Made by a program: the position numbers and the translations under genes | In this document: in pieces, positions 48,843 to 57,621 of the stretch | How the letters are laid out: every line of letters begins with the position of its first letter | Position numbering within the stretch: position 1 is the first letter of the stretch | Notes under the pieces: model-generated | Database searches by the model: none | What the model was told of the DNA's origin: nothing | What the model saw: the letters and a program-made list of their open reading frames with translations, nothing else | Assembly: GCA_002416125.1 (NCBI GenBank) | Contig: DIBU01000015.1 | Span: forward strand, 124,001-188,000 | Reading direction: 5' to 3' | Source of the DNA: Halieaceae bacterium UBA5044 | GTDB lineage: Bacteria; Pseudomonadota; Gammaproteobacteria; Pseudomonadales; Halieaceae | Length of the DNA: 64,000 bases

Positions 48843-50597
48843 CTAGATGACCCAGTCGTGGGGGCGGTCGGTGCGGGCGGCGTCAACTTCGGCCATGACA
48901 TGCTGTACCGCGTGGTGCTGGGAGAGAAACACCTTGCCCGTAAGGTCCTGCAGGAAGTGCGTGTGGCGCAGCACATCCATCACCGGCCCTTTCACCTCGG
49001 ACAGGTGAAGGGTGATATCGCGCTCCGCCAGCTGCCGGTTGATCGACTCCAGCGCCTCCAGTGCACTGAGGTCGATTTCATTCACCGCCGTGCACATGAG
49101 AATCACGTGGCGAACCTCCGGGCGCTTCTCCAGCAGGGCGTAGAGACTGGACTCCACGAAACTGGCGTTGGCGAAGTACAGGCTCTCATCAATGCGCAGG
49201 GAGAGGATGTCACTGCGTGTAATGACCTCGTGCCGATCCACATTGCGGTAGTGCTCGGTGCCCGGCACCTCCCCCACAACCGCCATGTGTGGCCGCGAGG
49301 TCTTGTACAGATGCAGTGCCAGCGAGGCCAGCACACCGCAGGCGACACCCGTTTCCACACCCACCGCGAGCGTGACGAAGAGGGTGATGGCGACCGCCGC
49401 GAAGTCGGATATCCCGTACTCCCAGGTGCGACGCAGGATGGAGAAATCCACCAGCGACAACACGGCGACAATGATGGTCGCCGCCAGCGTCGCTTTCGGC
49501 AGATAGGCGAGATAGGGGGTAAAAAACAGTGCGGTGAGGGCAATCCCCAGCGCTGTCAGCATACCGGCGGCCGGGGTGGCGGCACCGGCATCGAAGTTGA
49601 CGATGGAGCGGGCGAAGCCGCCGGTTACCGGATAACCACCGGAGACCGCGGCGGCGATATTCGAAGCGCCCAGGCCAATCAATTCCTGGTCCGGCACGAT
49701 GCGCTGGCGACGGCGTGCCGCGAGCGTATGCCCCACCGACACCGACTCGACAAACCCGATGATGGAAATCAGCAGTGCAGATACCGCCAGTTCACGCCAG
49801 GCAGGGTTCAGCAGGGGTGGCAGATCAAAGCCCGGCAGCCCCGCCGGCACGTGTCCAACCAGGGCAACGCCACGCGCCCCGAGATCCAGCTGCCAGGCCA
49901 CAACGCTGGTTCCGATCACCGCGAAAACCGGTCCCGTGCGGGTCAACATGCCCGCCCAGTAGTCCGGGAGGCCGGCTTTCAGCAGCAGGGGCTTGAGCCC
50001 GCTGCGCACCCAGAACAGGAACAGCAGCGTGGCGCCGCCCACCAGCAGGGTGGGCATGTGCACCTGGGGCAACTGCGCCCAGAGCTGTTGCGCGAGGTGC
50101 GGCAGGTTCTCTCCCCGCCCCTGAATACCCAGCACGTGCCCCAACTGGGACACCGCAATAATGACACCGGAGGCCGTGATGAAGCCGGCAATCACCGGGT
50201 GCGAAAGAAAACTGGCGAGAAACCCCATCCGCAGCAGGCCGAACAGCAGCAACATCGCCCCGGACATCAAGGCGAGCAGGATCGCGGCATCCACGTAGGC
50301 AACACTGCCGGCCTCCGCCACCTGACTGACCGCCGTCGCGGTCATCAGGGACACCACCGCCACAGGACCTACCGAGAGTGTGGTACTGGTGCCAAACAGC
50401 CCGTAGGCGATAAGGGGCAGCATGCTGGCGTACAGGCCCATCTCGGCGGGCAGGCCGGCCAGCATGGCGTAGGCCAGCGATTGCGGGATCAGCATGATAG
50501 TGACGATAACGGCGGCCAGGCCGTCGCTGGCAAAGCTCTCGCGGTTGTAGCGTCGCCCCCACTCCAGCAGCGGCAGATAGCGCTTGAGTCCCTGCAA
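48843..50597 (-). CDS. SulP-family anion transporter with STAS domain
   Basis: A 584-residue transporter: about 12 hydrophobic segments with the SulP signatures IPQSLAYAMLAGLPAEMGLYASMLP and GASNIAAAVSGGYPVTGGFARS, and a C-terminal STAS domain (from about residue 440). It starts with TTG at 50597 five bases upstream of the SQR stop, so it is the third gene of the sulfide-oxidation operon. It may export sulfite/sulfate or import sulfate; the operon makes sulfur oxyanion export likely. Confidence 0.85.
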   Translation of the reverse strand: MQGLKRYLPLLEWGRRYNRESFASDGLAAVIVTIMLIPQSLAYAMLAGLPAEMGLYASMLPLIAYGLFGTSTTLSVGPVAVVSLMTATAVSQVAEAGSVAYVDAAILLALMSGAMLLLFGLLRMGFLASFLSHPVIAGFITASGVIIAVSQLGHVLGIQGRGENLPHLAQQLWAQLPQVHMPTLLVGGATLLFLFWVRSGLKPLLLKAGLPDYWAGMLTRTGPVFAVIGTSVVAWQLDLGARGVALVGHVPAGLPGFDLPPLLNPAWRELAVSALLISIIGFVESVSVGHTLAARRRQRIVPDQELIGLGASNIAAAVSGGYPVTGGFARSIVNFDAGAATPAAGMLTALGIALTALFFTPYLAYLPKATLAATIIVAVLSLVDFSILRRTWEYGISDFAAVAITLFVTLAVGVETGVACGVLASLALHLYKTSRPHMAVVGEVPGTEHYRNVDRHEVITRSDILSLRIDESLYFANASFVESSLYALLEKRPEVRHVILMCTAVNEIDLSALEALESINRQLAERDITLHLSEVKGPVMDVLRHTHFLQDLTGKVFLSQHHAVQHVMAEVDAARTDRPHDWVI

Positions 50598-50601
50598 TGC
50601 G

Positions 50602-52275
50602 TTAACCCTCGCCGATCACCGGCTTTGCCAACCACTCCCTGCCGCGCAGCATTGCCTTCCAGTAGATCGGCGGCAACAAACGCTCCTTGAGAAACCAGGC
50701 GGCCCGGCTGGGTTTGCGCCCGTCCAGCAGCCAGGCGGGCATGCTCGGCAGCAACTTGCCCCCGTAGCCGAACTCCGCCAGCACAATCTTGCCCCGTTCC
50801 ACGGTCAGGGGGCAAGAACCGTAACCGTTGTAGTGTGCCACGCCCGCAGCGCGCCCGCTGTCCACCAACAGGTTGTTGGCGACGATCGGGGCCTGCATGC
50901 GCGCCGCTGCCGCGGTCTTGGCGTTGGGCGCGTTCATGACATCACCCAGGGCCCAGATGTTTTCGAACCGCTTGTGGCGCAGGGTTGTCTGATCCACATC
51001 CACCCAGCCAGCCTCGTCGGCCAGGGCGCTGGCGCGAATAAAATCCGGCGCGGTCTGGGGTGGCACCACATGTATCATATCGAAGTCACGCTCTACCTCC
51101 CGCGTGACACCGTCGCTGTCCGTTGCCGCGAACACGGCGCGGCGCGCCTCGCCGTCGATACGCACCAGCCGGTGGCTGAAGTTGAGTCGCGCATCATAGC
51201 GTTTGACGTATTCCATCAGTGCCGGCACGTAATCCGCCACACCGAACAAAACGGCGCCCGCGTTGTAGAACTCCACGCCAATATTCTGCAGACGCCGCTG
51301 GCGCTGCCAGTAGTCTGCCGACAGGTACATCGCCTTCTGTGGCGCACCGGCACACTTGATCGGCATCGGGGGCTGGGTGAACAGCGCGCGCCCGGATTTG
51401 AGCTTCTGCACCAATTGCCAGGTGTAGGGCGCGAGGTCGAAGCGGTAGTTGGAGGTGACGCCGTTGCGCCCCAGGCTCTCCGCCAACCCCGGAATCGCGT
51501 CCCAATCCAGTTTGATGCCCGCGGCCACCACCAGCCGGCGATAGCGGATCACACGACAGCCCTCCAGCACCACCGAATTGTGGATGGGGTCAAACGCCGC
51601 CACCGCCGCCTTGATCCAGTCGGCGCCCCGGGGGATTAGTGACGCCATGGTGCGCGCAGTGGTTGCCGGCTGGAAGATACCCGCCCCGACGAAGGTCCAG
51701 CCGGGCTGGTAATAGTGAATATCGGCAGGGTCGATGATGGCCACCGACTGCGTGCTGTCGCGGCTCAACAGGCTGGACGCACAGGCTATGCCCCCGGCTC
51801 CTGCGCCCACAATCACCACATCATACTCCGCCAGCACCAGCCCGCCGTGGTTCTGGCCTTCGCCCGCTACGCGCGCTACCACGCTGCTCATGTCGTAGCC
51901 CGCTTCACGCCCGCGGCGAATAATCTCCGTCGGTGCCAGACCACCGCGCGCGCGGGACAGGGCCCACAGGGTGGTGGAGCGCATTCCGGTGCGGCAGTAG
52001 GCGTGCACCGGACCCTCAATGGCATCCAGCAGCTGGCCGAAATCACGCGCCTCGGCGTCCGAGACCTTGCCCGCGACCACGGGCAGGTAGTGCGCCTGGA
52101 CGCCCGCTGCCTCGGCGGCGCGCTGTACCTCAGCGTAGGCGGGCTGATCCGCACCTTCACCGTCGGGGCGGTTGCAGATGATGTGCCGCACGCCGCGCGC
52201 CGCCAGGGCGGCAAGTTCCTCGGGCGTGACCTGGCCGGAAACGGTGAGATGATCGTCCAGTGTCCGAATCTCCAT
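50602..52275 (-). CDS. DUF442 (BLH) domain fused to type II sulfide:quinone oxidoreductase
   Basis: A 557-residue fusion. Residues 1-110 form a DUF442/beta-lactamase-hydrolase-like domain with the Cys motif YCRTGMRS. Residues about 145-557 form a flavoprotein with the GAGAGG dinucleotide motif, PIKCAGAPQK and GYGSCPL, whose two Cys match the active-site pair of type II SQRs such as human SQOR. It oxidises sulfide to sulfane sulfur and gives electrons to quinone; the N-terminal domain is thought to pass or release the sulfane sulfur. GAGGAC precedes the ATG at 52275. Confidence 0.87.
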   Translation of the reverse strand: MEIRTLDDHLTVSGQVTPEELAALAARGVRHIICNRPDGEGADQPAYAEVQRAAEAAGVQAHYLPVVAGKVSDAEARDFGQLLDAIEGPVHAYCRTGMRSTTLWALSRARGGLAPTEIIRRGREAGYDMSSVVARVAGEGQNHGGLVLAEYDVVIVGAGAGGIACASSLLSRDSTQSVAIIDPADIHYYQPGWTFVGAGIFQPATTARTMASLIPRGADWIKAAVAAFDPIHNSVVLEGCRVIRYRRLVVAAGIKLDWDAIPGLAESLGRNGVTSNYRFDLAPYTWQLVQKLKSGRALFTQPPMPIKCAGAPQKAMYLSADYWQRQRRLQNIGVEFYNAGAVLFGVADYVPALMEYVKRYDARLNFSHRLVRIDGEARRAVFAATDSDGVTREVERDFDMIHVVPPQTAPDFIRASALADEAGWVDVDQTTLRHKRFENIWALGDVMNAPNAKTAAAARMQAPIVANNLLVDSGRAAGVAHYNGYGSCPLTVERGKIVLAEFGYGGKLLPSMPAWLLDGRKPSRAAWFLKERLLPPIYWKAMLRGREWLAKPVIGEG

Positions 52276-52298
52276 GGGACTGTCCTCGAATGCAGTTA

Positions 52299-53195
52299 TC
52301 AGAGCGCGTTAATGGGCAGTTTCAGGTAAACCGTGTCGTTGTCCTCTGCCTTTGGCAGATGGCCAGCGCGCATGTTGACCTGCAGCGACGGCAGAATCAG
52401 GCGCGGCATGTCGAGTGTTGCATCCCGGGCCTCGCGCATGCGCACGAAGTCGTCCTCGCTGATACCCGTGTGGACATGGATGTTGTCAGCGAGCTCGGCG
52501 GCCACACTGGTCTCATACTCCAGCTCTCGGCCATTGGGCATATAGTCGTGGCACATAAACAGGCGGGTTTCCCCCGGCAGCGACAACACGCGCTGGATAG
52601 AGCGATACAGGGTCCGCGCATCGCCGCCGGGGAAATCCGCCCGCGCCGTGCCGCCGTCAGGCATGAACAGGGTGTCCCCCACAAAGGCGGCATCGCCCAT
52701 GACATGCACCATACAGGCCGGCGTGTGACCGGGGGTGTGCATGGCATGGCAGGTCATGCTGCCCACCTGGTAACTGTCGCCGTCGGCAAACAGGCGATCA
52801 AACTGGGAACCATCGCGGGCAAAGTCCGTGCCGGCATTGAAGACCTTACCGAAGGTCTCCTGCACCGTCACGATGTGCTCGCCGATGCCGATCTTTCCGC
52901 CCAGGGCATCCTGCAGATACGGCGCAGCAGAGAGATGATCCGCATGCACATGGGTTTCGATGATCCACTCCAGCGACAGGCCGTGCTGGCGGATGTAGTC
53001 GAGAATGCGGTCGGCGCTGGCAGTGCTGATTCGACCGGCGGCGTAGTCAATATCGAGCACGGAATCGACCACGGCGCAGGACCTGCTGTCCGGATCCCGC
53101 ACCACGTAGGAAAAGGTATTGGTATCGGCATCAAAGAAGGGCACGACCTCGGGTCGGCACTGCAGATTTACCGCAAAATTGACTGGGGCTTGCAT
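52299..53195 (-). CDS. MBL-fold persulfide dioxygenase-like protein (ETHE1/Blh type)
   Basis: A 298-residue metallo-beta-lactamase-fold protein. Metal ligands THVHADHLSA, the His in HTPGHTPAC, and MCHDY near the end, with ARADFPGGDARTLY, are features of ETHE1-type persulfide dioxygenases, which turn glutathione persulfide into sulfite. I start at the ATG at 53195 with GAGGTGG upstream; a GTG at 53204 is the alternative. It is the first gene behind the sigma-54 promoter at 53241-53257 and precedes the SQR fusion by 23 bases. Confidence 0.87.
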   Translation of the reverse strand: MQAPVNFAVNLQCRPEVVPFFDADTNTFSYVVRDPDSRSCAVVDSVLDIDYAAGRISTASADRILDYIRQHGLSLEWIIETHVHADHLSAAPYLQDALGGKIGIGEHIVTVQETFGKVFNAGTDFARDGSQFDRLFADGDSYQVGSMTCHAMHTPGHTPACMVHVMGDAAFVGDTLFMPDGGTARADFPGGDARTLYRSIQRVLSLPGETRLFMCHDYMPNGRELEYETSVAAELADNIHVHTGISEDDFVRMREARDATLDMPRLILPSLQVNMRAGHLPKAEDNDTVYLKLPINAL

Positions 53196-53240
53196 AACAT
53201 CCACCTCACGACTTCATGGAATTGAGCGTTACCCGGTTTT

Positions 53241-53257
53241 AGCAACGGTCGTGCCAG
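53241..53257 (-). promoter_or_regulatory. Sigma-54 (-24/-12) promoter of the sulfide-oxidation operon
   Basis: Minus-strand CTGGCACGACCGTTGCT matches the RpoN consensus (TGGCACG-N4-TTGCT) with the required GG-N10-GC spacing. Start point near 53230, 35 bases before the dioxygenase ATG. Confidence 0.9.
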
Positions 53258-53364
53258 AACGCTAAACACCCTGCCGATATATCGTAACCTATTGTTTTAT
53301 AGCTATCTTTTCACGCCTCCGGGGGAGGCATTGCAAAAAGGGGTAGCGCTCGACGCCCCATTCC

Positions 53365-53378
53365 TGCCAAAATTGGCA
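53365..53378. promoter_or_regulatory. Inverted repeat, possible FisR enhancer site
   Basis: TGCCAA-AA-TTGGCA, a perfect 6-2-6 inverted repeat, about 140 bases upstream of the predicted sigma-54 start point and 21 bases before the activator gene. This is the usual range for an enhancer-binding protein and could also allow self-control. Confidence 0.55.
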
Positions 53379-53399
53379 AAAGACTTTGCCGGAAATGTC

Positions 53400-54719
53400 A
53401 TGAGTGCATTGATCGCCACCGATACTGACCGCACCCTCGCCCGGATGCTGGAGGGCTACGAATGCCCCGCGATCCTGGTCAGCCCGGAGTACCGCATCCT
53501 CGCCACCAACAGCGCGTACCGCGACAGTTTCGGTGAACTGGACGCCACGACCCCCGCACACTGCTTCGAGGTCTCCCACGGCTACCGCGTGCCCTGCGAT
53601 CAGGCCGGTGAAAGCTGCCCACTGTCTGCCGCGCGCAGCAGCGGCCAGAAGGAACGGGTGCTGCATGTGCATCTCTCTCCCGAGGGCCGCCAGCACGTGG
53701 ATGTCGCCATGCTGCCCATTCACAACGACGCCGGTGAGCTTCTGTATTTCGTGGAGCTGCTGACCCCGGTGAACGTTGCCAGCGCTGAACTCAGCACGCG
53801 GCAGATGGTTGGACGCAGCGCGGCGTTCAATGAACTGGTGAACCTGGTGAACCTGGTAGCCCCCCACGAAACATCCATACTGCTGCTGGGGGAGTCGGGC
53901 ACCGGCAAGGAACTGGCGGCCAGTGCAATACACCAGGCCAGTGCACGGCGCGACCGCCCACTGGTGGCGGTGGAATGCGCCGGCCTCACTGAAACCCTGT
54001 TCGAGAGCGAGCTGTTCGGGCATGTGAAAGGCGCCTTCACCGGCGCCACGCAGGACAAGCCCGGACTCCTCGAGTCGGCACAGGGCGGCACCCTGTTCCT
54101 GGATGAGATCGGGGACGTGCCGCTGGGCATGCAGGTCAAGCTGCTGCGCCTGCTGGAGACCGGCACCTGGCGCCCCGTGGGTAGCACGACACTGCGTCAC
54201 GCCGACTTTCGCCTGATTTGCGCCACGCACAAAGACCTGTCGGCCATGGTGGACGCAGGCGATTTCCGCCGCGACCTGTTCTACCGCATCAACACGTTTC
54301 CCATCCACCTGCCCGCACTGCGCGAGCGCCGTGAGGACCTGGCCCTGCTCGCCAACTCCATCCTCGGCAAACTGCGGCAAGGCCGCCCTGCGCGGCTGAC
54401 CGAATCTGCCGTGCAGCGGCTGCAGGAGGAGCCCTTCCCCGGCAATATCCGCGAGCTGCGCAACATCCTGGAACGGGCCCTGGTGTTTGCCCAGGGCGAC
54501 ATGATCGACCACCACATCATCGAGCGCTGCCTTGAACAACCTCTCAGCGCACCCCAGCCGCCTGCGGCCACGTGGACCGATCTACGCACGCGCGAAACCC
54601 AGTATCTGAAAAGCCTGCTCGCCCACTGCGAGGGTGACAAGGCCCGCGCCGCCGCCATTGCGGGAATCAGTGTGCGCAGCCTGTACCGAAAGCTCGGGGC
54701 CACGCTGGCCGATCACTGA
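53400..54719 (+). CDS. fisR: FisR-like sigma-54-dependent sulfane-sulfur-responsive activator
   Basis: A 439-residue enhancer-binding protein. N-terminal PAS-like sensor with Cys55, Cys66 and Cys73 in the HCFEVSHGYRVPC and GESCPL segments, at the 11- and 7-residue spacing of the sulfur-sensing cysteines of FisR (C53/C64/C71). The AAA+ domain has Walker A GESGTGKE, the sigma-54 contact loop GAFTGA and TLFLDEIGD. A Fis-type HTH (AAIAGISVRSLYRKL) closes it. I start at ATG 53400; an upstream TTG at 53292 would put the inverted repeat inside the coding region. Divergent from the operon it should activate. Confidence 0.9.
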   Translation: MSALIATDTDRTLARMLEGYECPAILVSPEYRILATNSAYRDSFGELDATTPAHCFEVSHGYRVPCDQAGESCPLSAARSSGQKERVLHVHLSPEGRQHVDVAMLPIHNDAGELLYFVELLTPVNVASAELSTRQMVGRSAAFNELVNLVNLVAPHETSILLLGESGTGKELAASAIHQASARRDRPLVAVECAGLTETLFESELFGHVKGAFTGATQDKPGLLESAQGGTLFLDEIGDVPLGMQVKLLRLLETGTWRPVGSTTLRHADFRLICATHKDLSAMVDAGDFRRDLFYRINTFPIHLPALRERREDLALLANSILGKLRQGRPARLTESAVQRLQEEPFPGNIRELRNILERALVFAQGDMIDHHIIERCLEQPLSAPQPPAATWTDLRTRETQYLKSLLAHCEGDKARAAAIAGISVRSLYRKLGATLADH

Positions 54720-56476
54720 AACGCCGCTGCCGCATACGGGTTGGGACCGCCCGCGGCAATCCAGCGGTCCAGCTCCTGCTCCAGCACCGTCAGGGGCACG
54801 GAGCGCAGGCCGAGGATCGTGTCGTGGAAATAGCGCTTGTCGAACGCGGCCCCCAACGCCGCTTCGGCTTCTGCGCGTTTGCGCCGAATCAGCATTTCCC
54901 CCAGCTTGTAGGACAGGGCCTGTGCAGGCCAGGAGATGTAGCGGTCTATTTCCGTGGTCAACTCATGTTCGGAAAGGGCCGTATTCTCGCGCAGAAACGC
55001 CTGGGCGCGCTCGCGGCTCCAGCCGTAGTGGTGCAAGCCGGTATCGATAACCAGACGCGCAGCGCGCCACATCTCATAGGACAGCCGCCCGAAGTGCTCA
55101 TACGGCGTGTCGTACACACCCATCTCAATACCCAACCATTCGGTGTACAGGCCCCAGCCCTCGCCGTAGCCGGAGAAATAATTGTTGGCCCGGAACTCAG
55201 GGATCTCACCGGGGGCCTCCCGGGCGATGGCAGCCTGTAGAGAATGCCCCGGCGCGCATTCGTGCAGGGTCAGCGCGGTGAGGGTGTACAGGGGCCGTGA
55301 GGGCAGGTTGTAGGTATTGAACAGGCAGCTCTCCAGCCCCCCGCGACCACCGGTATAGAACGGCGCGATGGCATCCGGCACCGGCAGGATGGTGAAACGC
55401 CGGCGCGGCAGAAAACCCAGATTCGCGGCCAGCTGGCCGTCAACCCGCTTCGCCACCCAGGCCGTGAACGCCAGCAACTCATGGGGCGTCTTCGCATAAA
55501 ACTGCGGATCAGTGCGCAGAAATTCCAGAAAAGCCGGCATATCCCCTTCGAACCCGCTGGCCGCGCGAACCGCGTCCATCTCCGCGCGAATGCGGGCCAC
55601 CTCGGCAAGGCCTATCGCATGGATCTCCTCCGCGGTCAGGTCCAGTGTGGTGAAGTTGCGAATCTGCGCCTGGTAGAACGCGTCGCCGTCGGGCAGCTCG
55701 CGGGCGGCCAGTGTCTCACGTGTGCGGGGCAGATAATCTTCCCGCATGAAACGCAACAACTCCGCGTAGGCAGGCACCACAGCCGCATCAATGACGCTGC
55801 GAGCCTGCGCCTGCAGCTCCAGCTTCAGCGCCTCTGGCCACTGGGCCGGCAGGGCCGCGATGGGCGACCAGTAGGGGTTGTCCTCACCTCCTGCCAGGTA
55901 GGCTTCTATGGACCGTTCACGACCCGCGAGCGCCACCCGCGGCACGCTATAGCCCCGCGCCAGCCCCGCCCGCATATTGGCCTGGTGCTCGGCGAAGAAG
56001 CGCGGCAGCTGGCTCAGCCGCTGCAGATAGTCACGATAGGCCTGTTCGGTATCGAAGCCGCCCATACGCGGGTACAGGCCGCTCCAGAAAAAGGTGTCGG
56101 AATTGAGGGGGGCCTCATAGGTACGGTAGCGCACCTCGTCCGCCAGTGTCTGCACAATCTGCCTGAAGACCGCGGCGTTGATCCTGCCCTCGGGACTCAG
56201 GGCATCAACGGGGATGCGCTCCAGCGCCGCGAGGCTGCCCTCCCAGTAGGCCAACCGCTCCCGCTGGGTCGCCGCATCCACGCGCGGCAATGCGGGGCCG
56301 TCACGCCACCCGCCCTGCTCCGCAGGGACCTGCCCGAACTCCTGCTGTCGCCACCGGTATTCAGCTTCATATAACGTCCGCAGTTGCTCATCGGCGAGCG
56401 TATCGCGCGCCTGTGACCCGGTTGCTGACACCAGCAGGAGCAATCCTGCGAGCAAAGTACCCTGTGCATACTTCAT
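54713..56476 (-). CDS. DUF885 family secreted protein
   Basis: A 587-residue protein of the DUF885 family, related in fold to HExxH-type metallopeptidases. Signal peptide MKYAQGTLLAGLLLLVSATGSQA, the LTLHECAPGHSLQ motif (HExxxGH zinc-type site), NNYFSGYGEGWGLYTEWL and YISWPAQALSYKLGEM. It is probably a periplasmic peptidase-like enzyme. An ATG at 56497 is in frame and has a better ribosome site but a poorer signal peptide. The stop overlaps the end of the convergent fisR-like gene by 7 bases. Confidence 0.85.
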   Translation of the reverse strand: MKYAQGTLLAGLLLLVSATGSQARDTLADEQLRTLYEAEYRWRQQEFGQVPAEQGGWRDGPALPRVDAATQRERLAYWEGSLAALERIPVDALSPEGRINAAVFRQIVQTLADEVRYRTYEAPLNSDTFFWSGLYPRMGGFDTEQAYRDYLQRLSQLPRFFAEHQANMRAGLARGYSVPRVALAGRERSIEAYLAGGEDNPYWSPIAALPAQWPEALKLELQAQARSVIDAAVVPAYAELLRFMREDYLPRTRETLAARELPDGDAFYQAQIRNFTTLDLTAEEIHAIGLAEVARIRAEMDAVRAASGFEGDMPAFLEFLRTDPQFYAKTPHELLAFTAWVAKRVDGQLAANLGFLPRRRFTILPVPDAIAPFYTGGRGGLESCLFNTYNLPSRPLYTLTALTLHECAPGHSLQAAIAREAPGEIPEFRANNYFSGYGEGWGLYTEWLGIEMGVYDTPYEHFGRLSYEMWRAARLVIDTGLHHYGWSRERAQAFLRENTALSEHELTTEIDRYISWPAQALSYKLGEMLIRRKRAEAEAALGAAFDKRYFHDTILGLRSVPLTVLEQELDRWIAAGGPNPYAAAAFQ

Positions 56477-56548
56477 GGCCGCCAAACACCCCACCATTGA
56501 CTGGAACGCCCCTTGTGCAGAACATCCTTGGCCAGCACCTGCTGATTG

Positions 56549-57250
56549 TCAACGCCCGTCAGCAAACCAGCCGGCGCTCAATGCCATGTTCAGCCCAGGG
56601 CGCAGGAGCGGCAGCCTCGGCACAAGCGTGAAATATCCTTCACGCTGCTGCCGTGTGCGGCGGGTGTTGTGCAAGAGGAGCAGCGTACCGACTTCAGCAT
56701 CCAGTGTGGGATCCAGCCACAGGTCGAGAAACTGTGCCCGACTCAATTGCCGGTTACCCCAACGGGGGTCCGCCAGTTGCACGCGCCCGGCAGGGTCGAT
56801 ACCGCGCAGCACACTGAAGTGTGCACCCCCCTCAGGGTGCAGCCGCACAATGGCAGGCACCTGCAACGACAGCAGACGCTCGGGCGTTACCGCGAGGCCC
56901 ACACCCTGCACGCCCAGGTGCGTGGCAAGCGCGATGAGAATCGCATAGGAGACACCCTGCTCCCGCCAGTCCGCGGGTAACCCCCAGTCGTCTCCCTGCG
57001 CCTCCAGGAGACGCAGCAATGCCGCCTCGGACAGCGGGTCATTGAGGTATGCCGTAAAGTAAGTCGCCAGCGCTGCGAGGCCGCAGGAGAAGTCCCTGGC
57101 CTGCTTGACGACGCCGGCATCGCGCAGTGCGCGCCAGGAACTGAACACTGCGCCGTCGCTTGCCTGCGTCGGGGAGGCCGCCAGCACACCGCAGGCCCAA
57201 AGCACCAGGCCACAGCGCAGTGATAGCCGGGGCCTGCTGTCAGAGAACAT
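56549..57250 (-). CDS. Stand-alone periplasmic C39-type cysteine peptidase
   Basis: A 233-residue protein with a signal peptide (about 1-31) and a C39 peptidase fold: Q50 for the oxyanion hole, C56 (QARDFSCGLAA), H144 (GGAHFSVLRG) and D161 (LADPRWGN). Usual C39 domains are the N-terminal parts of ABC transporters that cut double-glycine leaders; this one has no transporter and is predicted periplasmic, as in the FapD-like cases. It overlaps the two-helix protein gene by 11 bases. The small protein at 57622-57948, which carries a double-glycine-like motif, is the obvious candidate substrate. Confidence 0.82.
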   Translation of the reverse strand: MFSDSRPRLSLRCGLVLWACGVLAASPTQASDGAVFSSWRALRDAGVVKQARDFSCGLAALATYFTAYLNDPLSEAALLRLLEAQGDDWGLPADWREQGVSYAILIALATHLGVQGVGLAVTPERLLSLQVPAIVRLHPEGGAHFSVLRGIDPAGRVQLADPRWGNRQLSRAQFLDLWLDPTLDAEVGTLLLLHNTRRTRQQREGYFTLVPRLPLLRPGLNMALSAGWFADGR

Positions 57251-57536
57251 CCCCGGGGGGCTCGTAGGGCTCGTCAGCAGGCAGCTCGCGGCGCACCTGT
57301 GCGAGGGCGCGACTGCGGCTCAGGCGCATTGCAGTGCCGGCAACCACGGCCAGCCCTGCTGCGGCGAGCGCAGGAAACACCGCCGCTGGCCACTGCGCGT
57401 TGAACACGGCAACCAGCACGCCCGTGAAGGCAACAACCACAACGCTGCCCTGCACCAGATAGCGAATCGAGTACCGCAGCTCCAATTGTTCAAAACGGTA
57501 ATCCCTGAGTTTTTGCTCCAATGCTGGATCACGCAT
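57240..57536 (-). CDS. Small two-helix membrane protein
   Basis: A 98-residue protein with a charged N-terminal tail (MRDPALEQKLRDYRFEQLELRY), two adjacent hydrophobic segments (about 27-45 and 50-68) and a charged tail. GGAGGGG precedes the ATG at 57536; a longer frame to 57590 has no ribosome site. I do not recognise a family. The position between the small secreted protein gene and the C39 peptidase gene suggests a role in the same process, such as an anchor or partner of the peptidase. Confidence 0.65.
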   Translation of the reverse strand: MRDPALEQKLRDYRFEQLELRYSIRYLVQGSVVVVAFTGVLVAVFNAQWPAAVFPALAAAGLAVVAGTAMRLSRSRALAQVRRELPADEPYEPPGDVL

Positions 57537-57621
57537 GTAAACCCCTCCAAAGCTTACCGGGCTAAGGATAGCGCCCGACTCGGAAAGCATAGCTCACCGG
57601 GGCGGGCGCTGCCCTGCACAT

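Noticed and set aside
53374..53388. Possible second sigma-54 promoter on the plus strand (TGGCAAAAGACTTTGC)
   Set aside because: The distance between the GG and GC elements is 11 bases instead of the required 10.
53292..53399. TTG start at 53292 for the fisR-like gene
   Set aside because: It would place the sensor cysteines about 36 residues later than in FisR and bury the 6-2-6 inverted repeat in coding sequence.
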